A DNA stretch of 64,000 nt from Streptomyces sp. SLBN-118 (GCF_006715635.1 NZ_VFNP01000002.1:3410001-3474000); one strand, 5' to 3'. Shown: positions 43,530 through 53,033, counted from the stretch's first letter. The notes: a model not told the origin generated them from the sequence alone. Made by a program: numbers and translations.

Positions 43530-45121
43530 GCACCTCCGCACTCACCCCGGTCTTCGTCCGACTCAAGCTGTCGCTGCTGCGCAACGGCCTGCGCCAGTCG
43601 TCCGGCCGCAGGGCCGCGTACATCTCGTCCGTCGTCGTGACACTGCTCTTCGCGGCGCTCCAGCTCATCGGCCTGATCGCACTGCGCGGAAACGACCACG
43701 CCGCGTCGGTGGTCGTGCTGCTGACCGGGGTGCTCGCCCTGGGCTGGGCGGTCATGCCGCTGTTCTTCCCGAGCGGAGACGAGACGCTCGATCCGACGCG
43801 TCTGGTGATGCTGCCGCTGCGGCCGCGACCGCTGGTATCGGCGCTGCTCGTGGCGTCGCTGGTGGGCATCGGGCCGCTGTTCACGCTCTGTCTTGCGGTC
43901 GGCTCCGCGTTCGCGACCGCTCACGGTGCGACGGCGGTTGTGGTGTCCGTGATCGCCGTGCCCCTCGCGCTGCTGGTGTGCGTGGCGCTCGCCCGCGCGG
44001 TCGCCGCGGCCAACATCCGCCTGCTGACCTCACGCAAGGGCCGCGACCTGGCCGTGCTCAGCGGCCTGGTGATCGCGGTGGGCATCCAGATCGTCAACTT
44101 CGGCGCCCAGCGACTCGGCGACGCGGGCGGCCTCTCGGCGCTCGACCCGGTGGCGGCGGTCCTGCGCTGGCTTCCGCCGGCGTCCGCGATCGGCGCCGTG
44201 GACTCGGCGAGCGAGGGATCGTACGCGGCCGCCGCCGGCCAACTCGCCCTGTCCGTAATCGCCCTGGCCCTGCTGCTGGGCTCCTGGCAGCGCAGCCTGA
44301 CGAAGCTGATGACGACCCCGGACGGCTCGACACTGGCGGCGGCCTCGGAGCCGACCCGCAAGGAGTCCACCTCCACCTTCCACCATCTGCTCCCCGAGGG
44401 CCGTACGGGCACGGTCATGCAGCGCAGCCTGCGCTATGTGTGGCGTGACCCGAAGACGAAGGCGGCCTGGGTGACGGCACTGGCGATCGGTCTGATCGTG
44501 CCGATGTTCAACGCCCTTCAGGGCACCGGCTCGGTCTACTTCGCCTGTTTCGCGGCGGGGATGCTCGGCATCCAGATGTACAACCAGTTCGGGCAGGACA
44601 CCTCGGCGTTCTGGATGGTCGCGCTGACCATCTCGTCCACCAAGGACGCGTACGCCGAACTGCGCGCCCGCGCCCTGGCGTTGCTGGTGATCACCCTTCC
44701 GTACACGGCGCTCGTCACGGTGCTCACTGCTTCTCTGCTGGGCAACTGGAAGGCTCTGCCGGAGGTGCTAGGCCTGTCCTTCGCGCTGCTCGGCGCGATG
44801 CTGGCGACGGGCGCGGTGGCCTCGGCCCGCTTCCCGTACTCGATCCCGCAGGACAGCGCGTACAAGAACGTCGCACCCGGGCAGGGCGGGCTGGCCTGGA
44901 TCTCGATCTTCGGCGGCATGATCTCGGCGGCGGTGCTGTGCGCACCGGTGATCACCCTGACGATCCTCCTGCACGCGAAGAGCGGCGAGTCGGCGACGTG
45001 GGTCCTGCTGCCTGTCGGCGCGGCGTACGGCCTGCTGATCGGCTGGGCGGGCGTAAGGCTGGCGGCGCCGCAGACGGCGAAGCGGCTGCCGGAGATCCTG
45101 ACGGCGGTCAGCAAGGGCTGA
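43526..45121 (+). CDS. ABC transporter permease
   Basis: The product has 531 residues from GTG 43526. About 12 hydrophobic segments are visible (for example YISSVVVTLLFAALQLIGLI, HAASVVVLLTGVLALGWAVM, TALAIGLIVPMFNALQG, YLLIGW-type C-terminal helix). It matches large ABC-2-like permeases that work with one ATP-binding partner. The substrate cannot be inferred. A strong hairpin follows the gene. Confidence 0.88.
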   Translation: MSTSALTPVFVRLKLSLLRNGLRQSSGRRAAYISSVVVTLLFAALQLIGLIALRGNDHAASVVVLLTGVLALGWAVMPLFFPSGDETLDPTRLVMLPLRPRPLVSALLVASLVGIGPLFTLCLAVGSAFATAHGATAVVVSVIAVPLALLVCVALARAVAAANIRLLTSRKGRDLAVLSGLVIAVGIQIVNFGAQRLGDAGGLSALDPVAAVLRWLPPASAIGAVDSASEGSYAAAAGQLALSVIALALLLGSWQRSLTKLMTTPDGSTLAAASEPTRKESTSTFHHLLPEGRTGTVMQRSLRYVWRDPKTKAAWVTALAIGLIVPMFNALQGTGSVYFACFAAGMLGIQMYNQFGQDTSAFWMVALTISSTKDAYAELRARALALLVITLPYTALVTVLTASLLGNWKALPEVLGLSFALLGAMLATGAVASARFPYSIPQDSAYKNVAPGQGGLAWISIFGGMISAAVLCAPVITLTILLHAKSGESATWVLLPVGAAYGLLIGWAGVRLAAPQTAKRLPEILTAVSKG

Positions 45122-45137
45122 AGGGCCGGGAAGGTCC

Positions 45138-45171
45138 GGAAACCCGCCAGCCGATCGGCTGACGGGTTTCC
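45138..45171 (+). terminator. Terminator hairpin after the ABC exporter genes
   Basis: A 34-base near-perfect palindrome (one mismatch, 45147 against 45162) lies 17 bases after the permease stop, between two convergent genes, so it may work in both directions. Confidence 0.75.
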
Positions 45172-45219
45172 GTACTCCAGTTGCACCCGGTCGCTCCGCT
45201 TACTCGGTTCGCGAGTTAC

Positions 45220-47325
45220 TCAGTTCGCGAGCAGCGACTCCAGTATCGATTCGTCCGGCGGCCGCACCCTCGCCCCGTCCCCGCTCGGGCACCACGGGTC
45301 GAGCCGGAGCCTGGCCAGATCGCGGCCGGCGACACCCCAGGCGTGCCAGGACGACCGTTCCCAGGCCAGCTGCGGCGGGTTGTACCAGCCGTCGCCGAGG
45401 CCGCCGAGCACCAACTGGGGCTCGTCGAGATCCGGTCCGATCCGGTAGACGAGCCCGCCGAACACGGAGGCGTACACCTGGTCGCGGTGAACGCTCAGCT
45501 CACCGTAGCTCGGCAGCCTGCCCGTCCGCAGGACCGTACGCGTCTGGAGGTCCATCGCGAACCAGGCGCCCGCGAGCCGTTTGTAGAGCCCGTACAGCAC
45601 GCCGTCACACACCTCGATGTGCTGAATGCTCGCGTACCCCTCGACCGGTGCCACCTCCCACAGCACCTCGCGGCGCCGCAGGTCGAAGGCGACGACCGTC
45701 GCGCTCGGCCGGGCCGGCGGCACGCTGCCGCCGCCCCAGGTGTCCCCGGCGAGGTAGGCGATCCGGCTGCGGGGCCGGTCGTCCAGCGCGACCGACATCA
45801 CGCTCTGGTCGGCGATCACGTCCTTGTAGACCTGGAGTCTGCACCGCCACGTGTCCACCACGGTCAGCGCGCCCTTGAGCAGGCCGACGCCCGGCGCGCT
45901 CGACAGCAGCAGGCCCTCGTGCCCGACGCGCGCGAAGTCCGTCGGCCGCTGCTGCTCGTGGTCGATGAAGCCCAGTGACCTGACCCTGCCGCGGTCCGGG
46001 TCGAGTTCGATCACCTCGGTGCTCGGGTACATCGCCGCGTACACCTTGCCGTCGATCACCCGAAGCTGTTTCGGCTCGCCCGCGACCGTGACCCGTTTGG
46101 GCGTGCAGCCGCTCTCCGGCCGGTGGGTCGTGATCGAGAAGTGCCCGCCGACATGGACCGTCCCGTGCTCCCCGTACGTCATGGACTGCACGGGATCCGG
46201 ACCGGACAGGCCCGCGTCGATCAGTTCGAGTATCTCCGACCGGCCGCCGGCCAGATCGAGCCACCAGAGCCGGCCGCTGCCCGCGCCGCCGAGCAGAGTC
46301 CTTCCTCCGTCGAGCGGCAGCAACGCGCGGTGCTCGTCGCCGCTCACCGGCGCGACGACCGGCACGAGCGTGTCGCCGTCCCGCCGGTAGACGGTTCCGG
46401 TGGGGCGGCCGACGCAGTACAGCGTGCCGTCCTCGGTCATCGTCATCGCGTCTATCAGCCGCTCGGCCGCGGGCGTCGCGATCACCCGTGCGTCGCTGCC
46501 GTCGGGCGCCATGTCGACGAGGTACTTGGTGAGTGCCGCGATCACCCGGCCGCCGCGGGCGATCATGGCGGCAGCGCCGCCGTAGGGCGCCGGTGTGAGG
46601 TTGGTCTTCACCCCGGTCGTCCGGTCGTAGGCGACGACATAACCGGACGGCAGCGTGCCCGCGTAGACGTACCGGTCGTCGGCGGCGATCGCGCGTACGT
46701 ACTGCTGGCCGGGCACGGCGTTGCCGAGATTGCGCAGGGTGCCGGTGGCCGGCTTGTACTCCCACACTTCGCCGCGCGGCGAAGTGCCCGCGTAGACCGT
46801 CCCGTCGGGCGCCGTGGTCAGACACCAGACGAAGCCGCCCGACGGACCCACCGTGGCGATCAGTTTCACCTCGCCGGTGGCCGGGTCGAAGCGGTAGATG
46901 TCAGGGAACGGGTAGGTCCCGAGGTAGACCTGCCCACCCGATACGGTCGCCGCCCAGCCGCCTTCACCGCGCCCGAGCCGGGCCGTTCTGATGAGGGTTC
47001 TGGACCTCAGATCGATCTCGCCGAGGAGCGGCGGGCTCTGACCGCGGGCGACGACGTACGCGCGGTCGCCGAGGCTTGTCATGCCTACTATCGCGGCCGT
47101 CAATGACGCCACGCCGTAGGTGGAAAGGGGAGGGTCCGAGCAGTCCTTCCCACTGGTCGTGCTCCTGTCACCGGTGGTGCTGGTCGCGCCGGCTCGGCCG
47201 GCTGGGTCTGCCGTGCTGGTTGTGCTTGCCGGTTGGGCGTTCGCCGTGCTCGGGACCGCGATCTGCCCCGCCACGGAGGCCAGGGCCAGCCCGGCCCCGG
47301 CATGCAATAACCGCCTGCGTTCCAT
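45220..47325 (-). CDS. Secreted beta-propeller (PQQ/NHL-like repeat) protein
   Basis: The product has 701 residues. The N-terminus MERRRLLHAGAGLALASVAG has consecutive arginines and looks like a Tat-type or Sec signal ending near ANA. The body is built of repeated strands such as VYLGTYPFPDIYRFDPATGE, VYAGTSPRGEVWEYKPATGT and VYAGTLPSGYVVAYDRTTGV, typical of seven- or eight-bladed propellers. No enzyme motif is apparent. It may bind carbohydrate or act as a scaffold outside the cell. Confidence 0.8.
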   Translation of the reverse strand: MERRRLLHAGAGLALASVAGQIAVPSTANAQPASTTSTADPAGRAGATSTTGDRSTTSGKDCSDPPLSTYGVASLTAAIVGMTSLGDRAYVVARGQSPPLLGEIDLRSRTLIRTARLGRGEGGWAATVSGGQVYLGTYPFPDIYRFDPATGEVKLIATVGPSGGFVWCLTTAPDGTVYAGTSPRGEVWEYKPATGTLRNLGNAVPGQQYVRAIAADDRYVYAGTLPSGYVVAYDRTTGVKTNLTPAPYGGAAAMIARGGRVIAALTKYLVDMAPDGSDARVIATPAAERLIDAMTMTEDGTLYCVGRPTGTVYRRDGDTLVPVVAPVSGDEHRALLPLDGGRTLLGGAGSGRLWWLDLAGGRSEILELIDAGLSGPDPVQSMTYGEHGTVHVGGHFSITTHRPESGCTPKRVTVAGEPKQLRVIDGKVYAAMYPSTEVIELDPDRGRVRSLGFIDHEQQRPTDFARVGHEGLLLSSAPGVGLLKGALTVVDTWRCRLQVYKDVIADQSVMSVALDDRPRSRIAYLAGDTWGGGSVPPARPSATVVAFDLRRREVLWEVAPVEGYASIQHIEVCDGVLYGLYKRLAGAWFAMDLQTRTVLRTGRLPSYGELSVHRDQVYASVFGGLVYRIGPDLDEPQLVLGGLGDGWYNPPQLAWERSSWHAWGVAGRDLARLRLDPWCPSGDGARVRPPDESILESLLAN

Positions 47326-47769
47326 GCGTCACTCCCTGAGACTCGGAGACCGTACTCAAGGTAGATGTGAACCGACGGACCGTCAGCGATCTCGCACGGG
47401 TCGGCCCAGAATGTCTTGCCGCTCGCCCCTGCCGGAGGAATTAGCACCCGTATACGTTCCGCCCCCGCATTCGGAACTCGGGACCGCCGCAAGGCCCCTG
47501 ACCGAGCGGCAGTTTCCAGACGATGCGGCTTCCCCGCGCAGAAAGTCGTCCGTACATCCGTGCAGCTCAGAGGATAGTTTCCTCTTGGACCACCGAAGAT
47601 CGTCCACATGCTGGACGCCTGGTCGCACCCGCTCCGAGCTGCCCGAACGACCATTCGGTCGACCTCGAACGAACGTACACGGCCGGAAACGCGCGATCGA
47701 TGTGCACTCACTGTCCGCATGCGCAAGACTCCCGACCGCAATCAACCCCCGAATGAAGGAGTTTCACAA
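47326..47769. other. Promoter region between the propeller and SSI genes
   Basis: This 444-base gap must hold the divergent promoters of both secreted-protein genes. It is less GC-rich than its surroundings. No frame has family features, and no RNA gene or obvious palindrome was recognised. GAAGGAG at 47755-47761 is the ribosome site of the inhibitor gene. Confidence 0.45.
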
Positions 47770-48243
47770 ATGCGTTACATCCACAACACAGTCGCCGCAG
47801 TCGCCACGGCATCCGCACTTCTGCTGACGGGCACCACCGCGACCGGCGTCGCCCAGGCCGCGCAGCCGACGCAGCAGCCCGCCCAGCAGCCCGTCCAGGC
47901 GAAGAGCCTGTACGCCCCCTCGGCCCTCGTCCTGACCATCGGCATGGGCGAGACCGCCGCGACCGCCACGGTGCAGCGCGCCGTCACCCTCACGTGTGCG
48001 CCGCGCCCCGAGGGCACGCACCCCTCCGCCGCGGCCGCGTGCACGGAACTGCGCACCGTCGACGGCCAGTTCACCGCGCTGGCGAAGAAGGAGTCGCACA
48101 AGATGTGCACGCGCCAGTGGAACCCCGTGGTGATCACCGCCGCCGGTGTCTGGCAGGGCAAGCGGGTGGACTGGTCGGCCCTGTTCGGCAACCCGTGCGA
48201 GATGGAAGGCAGCATGGCCGACAGCACGGTCTTTTCGTTCTGA
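47770..48243 (+). CDS. SSI-family subtilisin/trypsin inhibitor
   Basis: The product has 157 residues. The signal peptide is residues 1-30 (ALLLTGTTATGVAQA-A). The mature part has the SSI fold with four cysteines (76, 91, 113, 143), expected pairs 76-91 and 113-143. By comparison with SSI (Cys-Pro-Met-Val), the reactive bond here is in MCTRQWNPV: P1 is Arg115 and P1' Gln116. An Arg P1 points to trypsin-like targets. It is secreted and, in Streptomyces, controls extracellular proteases during differentiation. Start ATG 47770 has a good GAAGGAG. Confidence 0.93.
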   Translation: MRYIHNTVAAVATASALLLTGTTATGVAQAAQPTQQPAQQPVQAKSLYAPSALVLTIGMGETAATATVQRAVTLTCAPRPEGTHPSAAAACTELRTVDGQFTALAKKESHKMCTRQWNPVVITAAGVWQGKRVDWSALFGNPCEMEGSMADSTVFSF

Positions 48244-48252
48244 CCGGTCCGC

Positions 48253-48442
48253 TCACCCGAGGTTCCACGAGGCCGACAGTTCTCCCCCGCGGCGGATGGC
48301 CTCGAACCTGAACGTCACGAAAGCGACCTCGCCGACCGCCCAGCCGTTGCCGCCGCGGCTGAAGGCGGTCTCCCCTCGGGACCACCGACAACTCCGGTGT
48401 CCCGCTCAGGAGCTTCGCGATCCGGCGAGGCCCCTCACTCAT
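48253..48442 (-). pseudogene. Small frameshifted gene coupled to an alpha/beta hydrolase gene
   Basis: ATG 48442 overlaps the hydrolase stop as ATGA. The frame starts MSEGPRRIAKLLSGTPELSV and is lost near 48370; the next frame continues with NGWAVGEVAFVTFRFEAIRR and ends SASWNLG at 48253. Both parts have strong third-position GC, so the gene was real. One extra base explains the break. Joined, it would be about 63 residues. Family not recognised. Confidence 0.6.
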
Positions 48443-49314
48443 GGCGTCAACACGCCGTCCAGGAACGGTTCGATCGCCGTGCGCCAGCCCTCCGGCTGGT
48501 CGTAGTGCACCAGATGGCCCGCGTCCGCCACTTCCCCGTACTCGCCCCGGGGCAGGACCCGCACCATCTCCTGGGCTTCCGCGCGGCCCAGTTCGCCGTC
48601 CAGGCCGCGGACCACGAGCGTCGGGCACTGGACCTGGGCCAGTTCCTCCCAGTGGGCGTCGTGGACCCACGTCTCTCGGGACGTGAGCATCTGGCGGCGG
48701 GAGAAGACCGGACGCCAGCCGTCCGCCCGCTCCGCCATGACCTCCGCGAAGAACTCACCGCGCGCCGGATTGTTGCGCTCCACCCACGGGTCGTCCTCGC
48801 CGAACCACTTCCGTACGTCCGCCAGCGTCGCGAAGGGGACCGGCCAGGAGCGGAACCAGTCTTCCCATTCGCGCTGCGAGGCCGCCCCGAGCGCCGAGGC
48901 GCGCATGTCGCAGATGATCAGGGCCTGGACCAGGTCGGGGCGCTTGGCCGCGAGCTGCCAGGCGGTGAGCGCGCCCATCGAGTGGCCGATCAGGGTCACC
49001 GGGGCCAGGCCCAGCTGTTCGACCGCCGCCTCCGCGTCGGCCACGTACGCCTCGCGGGCGAAGGGGCCCTCGGCCGGCTTTTCACTGCGGCCGTGACCTC
49101 GCTGGTCGAGCGCGACCGCACGGTGGCGCTCGGCCAGCCAGCGGGCCGTAGAGGCCCAGTGCGAGGCGCGGCCCATCAGGCCGTGGAGCAGTAAGACCCC
49201 GGGGGAGCGCTCCGCCTCGCCGCGTCCCTTGGGCGGATCCGCGAACTCCCAGGCAGCCAGGCGAACTCCGCCGGCTCCGGTCACATCGATGCGCCGCACC
49301 ATCTGGCCTGGCAC
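48439..49314 (-). CDS. Alpha/beta hydrolase
   Basis: The product has 291 residues. It has the oxyanion segment LLLHGLMGRASHW, the nucleophile elbow LIGHSMGALTAW (Ser near 112), an Asp in the CPTLVVRGLDGEL region and a His in DAGHLVHYDQPEG. This is a complete catalytic triad for an esterase, haloperoxidase-like or epoxide-hydrolase-like enzyme; the substrate is unknown. GTG 49314 and ATG 49302 are possible starts. A LexA-like palindrome lies about 50 bases upstream. Confidence 0.88.
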   Translation of the reverse strand: MPGQMVRRIDVTGAGGVRLAAWEFADPPKGRGEAERSPGVLLLHGLMGRASHWASTARWLAERHRAVALDQRGHGRSEKPAEGPFAREAYVADAEAAVEQLGLAPVTLIGHSMGALTAWQLAAKRPDLVQALIICDMRASALGAASQREWEDWFRSWPVPFATLADVRKWFGEDDPWVERNNPARGEFFAEVMAERADGWRPVFSRRQMLTSRETWVHDAHWEELAQVQCPTLVVRGLDGELGRAEAQEMVRVLPRGEYGEVADAGHLVHYDQPEGWRTAIEPFLDGVLTP

Positions 49315-49362
49315 CCCCTTCTCTTCCCCGGTGGTCGAGCTCCGTCTCGTCCTGCCAGACTA

Positions 49363-49378
49363 TCGAACCTTTATTCGA
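49363..49378. promoter_or_regulatory. LexA-like (SOS box) palindrome
   Basis: TCGAACCTTTATTCGA matches the actinobacterial SOS consensus TCGAAC-N4-GTTCGA with one mismatch. It lies 49-64 bases before the alpha/beta hydrolase start. A single degenerate site is weak evidence. Confidence 0.35.
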
Positions 49379-49864
49379 AAACTGGCCTCCGGCGCGCAAC
49401 ATCGCTCATTCGAGTGACCGCGCTCAATGATTGACTCCCGTGGTCGTGGGGAGATCTTTTGCGGGAGGCGGGCCGCTCGGGGAAGACGGTCCGAGGGGAT
49501 TGACCTTGGGAGCTCGGGGCTCCGGGTCAGCACAGGGGAGGACAGGCCCCGGCGCCCATGGGCGCCGGGGCCCTCCTGCGAAGAGAGGACGAACGAGTCG
49601 TCGAGCGGGGAGTCCGGGCCGCGCGTGGTGGTGACGTTTTTCCCGGTGCACCGGACATGCCGAGCGCGCCGCGGTGCGCGCGGGGCGTACGACAGGCGCA
49701 TACCCAGATCCTCCCCCTGGCTTCGCCGGGTGGACCCCACCCCGGCCACGGGTCATATGCCTCAGCCACAGCGTGGCACGCGATTCGCCCGGGCGCTGCC
49801 ATTCCGGACGGAAAACGGTTACTGCTGGGTGAACAACAGCTACCGGCAGGCGTCGGCGAACGCC
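49379..49864. other. Gap of about 490 bases without a supported gene
   Basis: Frames on both strands lack family features. The gap contains the perfect 28-base palindrome at 49545-49572 that likely ends the desR-like transcript. Nothing else was recognised. Confidence 0.45.
49545..49572 (-). terminator. Perfect 28-base GC palindrome, probable terminator
   Basis: GGCCCCGGCGCCC pairs with GGGCGCCGGGGCC around an AT centre. It lies about 290 bases after the stop of the minus-strand iron-regulator gene, with no gene between. Confidence 0.55.
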
Positions 49865-50557
49865 CTACTGCTTGGCCACGAACACATGCGAGGCCACGTC
49901 CGCCTCCAGCTCCGCCGCCTCGCCGCTGCTGCCCACCAGCACTCCGCCCGCGGACTCCGTCACGCTGACCACCGAACCGGGCTGCACGCCCGCCCGCCGA
50001 AGTGTGTACATCAGCTGCGCATCCGTCTGGATCGGCTCCCCAATTCGGCGTACGACCACGGTCTTGCCGTCCACGCCCGGGTCCAGGTCGGCCAGCGAGA
50101 CCATGCCGTCGTCGAGGAACGGATCGGCCTCCGCCTTCTCGCCCAGCTCCTCCAGGCCCGGGATCGGGTTCCCGTACGGAGACTCCGTCGGGTGGCGCAG
50201 CAGCTCCAGGACCCGCCGCTCCACCGCCTCGCTCATCACATGCTCCCAGCGGCACGCCTCCGCGTGGACCTGCTCCCACTCCAGGCCGATCACGTCGACG
50301 AGCAGACACTCGGCGAGCCGGTGCTTGCGCATCACGCGCGTCGCCAGCCGCCTGCCCTCATCGGTCAGCTCGAGGTGTCGGTCCCCCGCGACCTGCACCA
50401 AGCCGTCCCGTTCCATACGCGCCACGGTCTGGCTCACCGTCGGGCCGCTCTGGTCGAGCCGCTCCGCGATACGGGCGCGCATGGGCACCACACCTTCCTC
50501 TTCGAGTTCGAGGATGGTGCGGAGATACATCTCCGTCGTGTCGATCAGTCCGGACAT
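49865..50557 (-). CDS. desR: DtxR/IdeR-family iron-dependent repressor
   Basis: The product has 230 residues. The winged helix (ARIAERLDQSGPTVSQTVAR) is followed by metal-site residues in exact DtxR numbering: Met10, His79, Glu83, His98, Cys102, Glu105 and His106. A C-terminal SH3-like domain (QPGSVVSVTESAGGVLVGSS) is complete. With Fe(II) it represses siderophore (desferrioxamine) and iron-uptake genes. The name desR is from my recollection of the S. coelicolor locus. No iron box was found in this window, so its targets are elsewhere. Confidence 0.9.
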   Translation of the reverse strand: MSGLIDTTEMYLRTILELEEEGVVPMRARIAERLDQSGPTVSQTVARMERDGLVQVAGDRHLELTDEGRRLATRVMRKHRLAECLLVDVIGLEWEQVHAEACRWEHVMSEAVERRVLELLRHPTESPYGNPIPGLEELGEKAEADPFLDDGMVSLADLDPGVDGKTVVVRRIGEPIQTDAQLMYTLRRAGVQPGSVVSVTESAGGVLVGSSGEAAELEADVASHVFVAKQ

Positions 50558-50801
50558 ACGTGCCCCTCGATGCTGTGACTTGGAAAACAGTCGTGCGCTG
50601 GCCCCGACTCAATTCTTGCGCATCCCACTGACAACCGTGCCGCGCCCGCCGAAGCCGGTCGGTGAGACCGTATTGACAGAGGAATGGTCCAGACCGCAAC
50701 GTGATCCGCGGCACTGGTATTCCCCCAGCAGTCCATGCACGTACTCCTTGTACTCCGTACGTACCCGTCCGCGTTCCCCACCCCCCGGAAAGGGCTCGGC
50801 G

Positions 50802-51557
50802 ATGAGCGAGAGCAAGCTGGCCGGTCAGTTCTTCGACGCCGCGATCGGTCTGCTGCAGCGCGTACGGGACGAGGAGGCCGCGAACGTCGCCGACGCCGGC
50901 ACCGCGATCGCCGACACCGTCGCCGCGGGCGGCCGCCTCTTCGCCTTCGGCGCCGGGCACTCCTCACTCGCCGCGCAGGACGTCGTCTACCGCGCGGGCG
51001 GATTCGCCCTCATGAATCTGCTCGCCGTCCCCGGTGTGGTGGGCGTCGACGTCATGCCCGCAACGCTGGGCTCGGCACTGGAGCGCGTGGAAGGCCTCGC
51101 GGGCGCGGCGCTGGACTCCAGCCCGGCCAGGTCCGGCGACGTACTCGTGATCATCTCCCTGTCCGGGCGCAACGCCCTGCCCGTGGAGATGGCCATGAAC
51201 GCGCGGGCGCTCGGGCTCAAGGTCATCGGCGTGACGTCGGTGGCGTACGCGGAGAAGACCACGTCGCGGCATGTCTCCGGCACCTTCCTGAAGGACCACT
51301 GCGACATCGTCCTCGACTCGAAGATCGCGGTCGGCGACGCGGAGCTCACCCACGAGGGCATCGAGGCGCCGTTCGCACCCGCGTCCACCGTCGTCACCAG
51401 CGCGCTGATGCAGGCGACGATGGCGGCGGCGGCCGAACGGCTCGTCGAGCGGGGAATCGAGCCGCCGCTGCTGCGCTCGGGGAACGTGGACGGCGGACAC
51501 GAGTGGAACGGACGCGTGATGACGGAGTACGGGGACCGGATCTTCTACCGCCACTAG
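50802..51557 (+). CDS. SIS-domain phosphosugar-binding protein
   Basis: The product has 251 residues from ATG 50802 (GGAAAGGG upstream). It is a single SIS domain: GGRLFAFGAGHSSLAAQDVV (the phosphate-binding loop), SGDVLVIISLSGRNALPVEM, and GLKVIGVTSVAYAEKTTSRH. It resembles sugar isomerase-like proteins (GmhA/DUF2529 group) of unclear substrate; some related proteins bind N-acetylglucosamine phosphates. It is divergent from the iron regulator. Confidence 0.88.
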   Translation: MSESKLAGQFFDAAIGLLQRVRDEEAANVADAGTAIADTVAAGGRLFAFGAGHSSLAAQDVVYRAGGFALMNLLAVPGVVGVDVMPATLGSALERVEGLAGAALDSSPARSGDVLVIISLSGRNALPVEMAMNARALGLKVIGVTSVAYAEKTTSRHVSGTFLKDHCDIVLDSKIAVGDAELTHEGIEAPFAPASTVVTSALMQATMAAAAERLVERGIEPPLLRSGNVDGGHEWNGRVMTEYGDRIFYRH

Positions 51558-51647
51558 CTAGGGCGGACGGGCCGTCCGTCCGGCGATCAGGGACACGGAA
51601 GCCCGCACCGAGCGGTTCGCAGTGCGGCAGGCGGCAGCGGGCGCCCG

Positions 51648-53033
51648 TCACTCCTCCGTCAGCAGCGCCAGGTCCAGCGACGCCGCTGCCAGCACCGCCA
51701 CACTCTCCGCATACATCGCGTCCGCCCGCTCGAACGCCGGCCGGCTCGTCCCCCGCAGGAACGTCACCACACCCAGCGTCCGCCCCCGGCTCCGCAGCAC
51801 CGCGCACAACGCGTGCACCGCGTCCCGAGGCCACTGGCGGTCCGCCCCCCAGTCACCCGTCGCCGCGGCCGGCGCGGGCGCGCTCGCCCGGACCGAACCG
51901 TTGCGGTCGGCCGCCTGGAGCGCCGGATGGCCCGGCGGATAGCGGACCGGGAACCCGCCGTCCGCCACCGGCACGCACGGGCCCGGCGCACCCGACGGGG
52001 TCGCCGCCGCCCGGATCAGGCGCTCCCCGTCCGGCTCCACCAGATCGATCAGCGCATGGTCCGCGAAACCGGCCAGCGCGAAGTCCAGATACGCCGTCGC
52101 CGCCTCCATCGGGTCCTCACACTCCGCCGCGGTCCGCCCCGCCCGGTGCAGCTGACTCGACCGGAAGCGCAGCCGGTCCGCCTCCTGCTCCGCCAGCTTC
52201 GACTCCGTCACGTCGTGGAACAGCCAGCCGACCCCGAGCGGGACCGGCTCCTCCGCCAGCGGCGAGGCAAGCCGCAGAAAACCACTCCGCCAGCACCGGC
52301 GCCGCTCCCCCTGCGCCGTGCCCAGCGTCACCCACAGGTCCGCGAGCCCCCGCGGCGCGCCCTCCGCCAGCACATGGTGGAGCGCGCCCTCCAGCTCCTC
52401 CACGCCCTGGACGACCAGCTCACCCAGCGGCCGCCCGAGCGGAGACGTACGCCCCGCCCCCAGCGCCCGCGCCGCGTAGCCGTTGACCACAGTCGGCCGC
52501 AGATCCACGTCGACCAGGACGACACCCCAGGACGCGTCGTCGAACAGCGCCTCACTCAGCGCGATCGACCGCTCCAGGTCGATCTGCGCATGCACCTCGC
52601 TGAAGGCGCAGTACACGCCCGCGGGCTTCCCGTCCGCGCCCAGCACCCGCGCCGACTGGGTCCGTACGAGAACCCGCCCACCGTCCTTGCGCAGCAGCGC
52701 GAACTCATGGACCTGCCGCCCGGGAGCAACCATGGCGGCCATCAGCCGCCCCTGCACCTCCTCGGCATCGGCGGTCCGCACCGCCCACCCCGCGAACCCG
52801 TGCCGCCCCACGGCCTCCTCGGAGGACCAGCCGAGAATCCGCTCGGCCTCGCGGTTCCAGTGCGTGATCGTGCCGCCGGCATCGAACGCGCACAGGGCGG
52901 CGTCCATCCCGTCGAGCAGCGCCGCAAGCAACTCCGACCCGGGCACCGGCGCCGAATCCTCCAACCCAGCGCCCTCCCGGTCCGGCTCGTCGGGCCCCAG
53001 CGCACTGGTGGTTTCACTCCTGGAAGCACTCAT
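51648..53033 (-). CDS. PAS/GAF sensory protein
   Basis: The product has 461 residues. Two PAS domains are visible: about 30-145 (ALCAFDAGGTITHWNREAER, GRHGFAGWAVR, HEFALLRKDGGRVLVRTQSA) and about 155-280 (WGVVLVDVDLRPTVVNGYAA). The last 150 residues are GAF-like (AATAYLDFALAGFADHALID). There is no kinase, phosphatase or cyclase output domain, so it either signals by protein contact or is a cut-down relative of SpoIIE-type PP2C sensors. No membrane helices. Confidence 0.82.
   Translation of the reverse strand: MSASRSETTSALGPDEPDREGAGLEDSAPVPGSELLAALLDGMDAALCAFDAGGTITHWNREAERILGWSSEEAVGRHGFAGWAVRTADAEEVQGRLMAAMVAPGRQVHEFALLRKDGGRVLVRTQSARVLGADGKPAGVYCAFSEVHAQIDLERSIALSEALFDDASWGVVLVDVDLRPTVVNGYAARALGAGRTSPLGRPLGELVVQGVEELEGALHHVLAEGAPRGLADLWVTLGTAQGERRRCWRSGFLRLASPLAEEPVPLGVGWLFHDVTESKLAEQEADRLRFRSSQLHRAGRTAAECEDPMEAATAYLDFALAGFADHALIDLVEPDGERLIRAAATPSGAPGPCVPVADGGFPVRYPPGHPALQAADRNGSVRASAPAPAAATGDWGADRQWPRDAVHALCAVLRSRGRTLGVVTFLRGTSRPAFERADAMYAESVAVLAAASLDLALLTEE

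Noticed and set aside
49427..49860. Overlapping long frames on both strands downstream of the iron regulator
   Set aside because: High GC leaves many frames open; none has family motifs, codon bias or a convincing ribosome site.
49865..50801. Iron box near the DtxR-family gene
   Set aside because: No TTAGGTTAGGCTAACCTAA-like palindrome was seen.
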